Of a stretch of 64,000 bases of DNA, positions 62,835 through 64,000 are shown piece by piece (within the stretch, counting starts at the first letter, position 1; each line of letters begins with the position of its first letter). A program made the translations under genes and the position numbers. Below the pieces are notes generated by a model that saw nothing but the letters and a program-made list of their open reading frames with translations, had not been told where the DNA came from and did not search any database. Source of the stretch: Egibacteraceae bacterium (lineage in GTDB: Bacteria; Actinomycetota; Nitriliruptoria; Euzebyales; Egibacteraceae); the NCBI GenBank assembly GCA_030447925.1, contig JAUJNX010000002.1, forward strand, positions 248,001 to 312,000. Reading direction: 5' to 3'.

Positions 62835-64000
62835 CTATGTGCCGACCTCGGGGGCCGGTGCCAGCAGGGCCTCGACCTCGTCCCACACGACGGCCGCCAT
62901 CTCCGACTTGGTGGTCAGCGGCACCTCGCGCCGCCCGCCGGTGCGGGTCAGCAGCAGCGCGCGGTTGGTGTCGACGTTGAAGCCGGCGTCGGCCATGTCG
63001 ACGCGGTTGATGACCACGAGGTCCAGGCCCTTGCGGTGGAGCTTGTCGCGGCCGCGCTCCTCCTCCAGGTCCGTCTCCGCGGCGAAGCCGACCAGGATGG
63101 CCCGGTGCGGGGACGCCCCCAGCTCGGCGAGGATGTCGGGGTTCTGGGTCAGCTCGACCGAGCCGAGCCCCCCGGCCTCCTTCTTGATCTTCTGGTCGCG
63201 GTACGACGTGGGACGGAAGTCGGCGACGGCGGCGGCGGCGACCACGACGTCGGCCTTGTCGGCGAGCGGGAGGACCGCGGCGCGCATCTGCATCGCGGTC
63301 TCCACGTCGTGGACCTCGACCCCGGGCGGCGGGGGCAGGGCGGTCGGAGCGCTGACGAGGTCGACGGTCGCGCCGCGGCGGACCGCCTCGGCGGCCAGCG
63401 CGTAGCCCATCTTCCCCGACGACCGGTTGCCGATGAAGCGCACGGGGTCGATGGGTTCGCGGGTGCCGCCCGCGGTCACCAGGACCCGGCGCCCGGCGAG
63501 GGCACCGGCGGCCGGCCCGCCGGCCCCGTCCGCCAGGGCCGCGGCGACGGCGGCGACGAGGTCCTCCGGCTCCAGCATCCGGCCCGGGCCGACGTCGCCG
63601 CCCGCGAGCGGCCCCTCCCCCGGGCCGGCGACGTGCACGCCCCACCCGCGCAGCCGCGCCACGTTGGCCTGGGTCGCCGGGTGCAGCCACATCTCGGTGT
63701 GCATGGCCGGCGCGACCACGATCGGGCAGGTCAGCGCGGTGTAGAGGCTGCTGACCAGGTCGTCGGCGAGCCCGCCGGCGAACTTGGCCAGCAGGTTGGT
63801 GGTCGCGGGCGCGAACACCGCGACGTCGGCCTCCCGCGCCAGCCGGATGTGCAGCACGCGGTGGACGTCCTCGAAGACGCCGGTGTGGACCGGCCGGCCC
63901 GTCAGCCCCTCGAAGGTGGCCGGGCCGACGAAGGCGGTGGCGGCGGCGGTCATGACCACCTGGACCGTGGCGCCGGCCTTGATCAGCCCGCGGGCGAGCT
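62835..64000 (-). CDS. coaBC: Phosphopantothenoylcysteine decarboxylase/synthetase CoaBC (N-terminus outside window)
   Basis: About 388 residues of the bifunctional coenzyme A enzyme are present; the gene continues past base 64000. The flavin decarboxylase part (CoaC) has [20 protein letters not shown] and [20 protein letters not shown]. The synthetase part (CoaB) starts near [20 protein letters not shown] and has [10 protein letters not shown] and KIKKEAGG. The reading frame is open through the window edge ([18 protein letters not shown]), so an internal GTG at 63959 is not the start. Confidence 0.95.
   Translation of the reverse strand, partial: LARGLIKAGATVQVVMTAAATAFVGPATFEGLTGRPVHTGVFEDVHRVLHIRLAREADVAVFAPATTNLLAKFAGGLADDLVSSLYTALTCPIVVAPAMHTEMWLHPATQANVARLRGWGVHVAGPGEGPLAGGDVGPGRMLEPEDLVAAVAAALADGAGGPAAGALAGRRVLVTAGGTREPIDPVRFIGNRSSGKMGYALAAEAVRRGATVDLVSAPTALPPPPGVEVHDVETAMQMRAAVLPLADKADVVVAAAAVADFRPTSYRDQKIKKEAGGLGSVELTQNPDILAELGASPHRAILVGFAAETDLEEERGRDKLHRKGLDLVVINRVDMADAGFNVDTNRALLLTRTGGRREVPLTTKSEMAAVVWDEVEALLAPAPEVGT

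Overview
The window is about 64 kb of very GC-rich DNA, dense with genes, with frequent GTG and TTG starts and many 4-base stop/start overlaps (ATGA, GTGA). Gene content and order are those of the conserved actinobacterial core: xerD-NUDIX-pyrG-recN-nadK-tlyA, tyrS, argCJBDFRGH, pheST, rlmB-type methyltransferase-rplT-rpmI-infC, the rib operon, and rsmB-fmt-def-priA-metK-coaBC. This matches the order known from Mycobacterium tuberculosis, but an rRNA operon lies beside tyrS and several genes are not found in mycobacteria. A deep-branching actinobacterium (for example a Nitriliruptoria-like lineage) is plausible. That placement is an inference; the complete 16S gene here could settle it.

Layout. 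1-3.8 kb: end of a manganese catalase gene, thymidine phosphorylase, a DksA/TraR-like protein, XerD and a NUDIX hydrolase. 3.8-5.1 kb: repeats, poly-G, a small secreted protein and a PGPGW membrane protein. 5.1-13.2 kb: pyrG, recN, nadK, tlyA and two small proteins, interrupted by an opposite-strand DGPF-protein/ECF-sigma pair. 13.2-19.8 kb: rhomboid protease, TPR protein, DUF1015 protein, AI-2E-type transporter, metallo-beta-lactamase-fold hydrolase, and a TPR protein with a long Arg/Gly/Gln-rich disordered region. 19.8-25.5 kb: one rRNA operon on the minus strand (two promoters, boxA-like elements, processing stems, 16S, tRNA-free spacer, 23S, 5S, terminator). 25.5-32.5 kb: tyrS, a bifunctional penicillin-binding protein, mpg, polX and three uncharacterised genes. 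32.5-41.1 kb: a complete arginine operon with an ARG-box-like operator. 41.1-49.8 kb: SRPBCC protein, phosphotransferase, pheT, pheS, a histidine kinase, rRNA methyltransferase, rplT, rpmI, infC and a DUF1844 protein. 49.8-54.4 kb: prepilin peptidase and an FMN-riboswitch-controlled riboflavin operon. 54.4-56.5 kb: a cassette of three secreted or membrane proteins. 56.7-64 kb: rsmB, fmt, def, priA, metK and partial coaBC.

How the genes work together. Most belong to translation (rRNA, L20, L35, IF-3, TyrRS, PheRS, Fmt, Def, RsmB, TlyA), to amino-acid, cofactor and nucleotide synthesis (Arg, riboflavin, SAM, CoA, NADP, CTP), and to DNA maintenance (RecN, XerD, PriA, PolX, Mpg). The arginine genes run as one translationally coupled unit in the order argC-J-B-D-F-R-G-H. 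The riboflavin genes run ribD-E-BA-H under an FMN riboswitch.

Data quality. Two genes (the penicillin-binding protein and argB) are each frameshifted by an exact, perfect 55-bp tandem duplication; two identical lengths suggest untrimmed k=55 assembly overlaps. The catalase gene and priA carry single-base indels in homopolymer-rich stretches. These genes are probably intact in the organism. No CRISPR array, insertion sequence, prophage or tRNA gene was seen.
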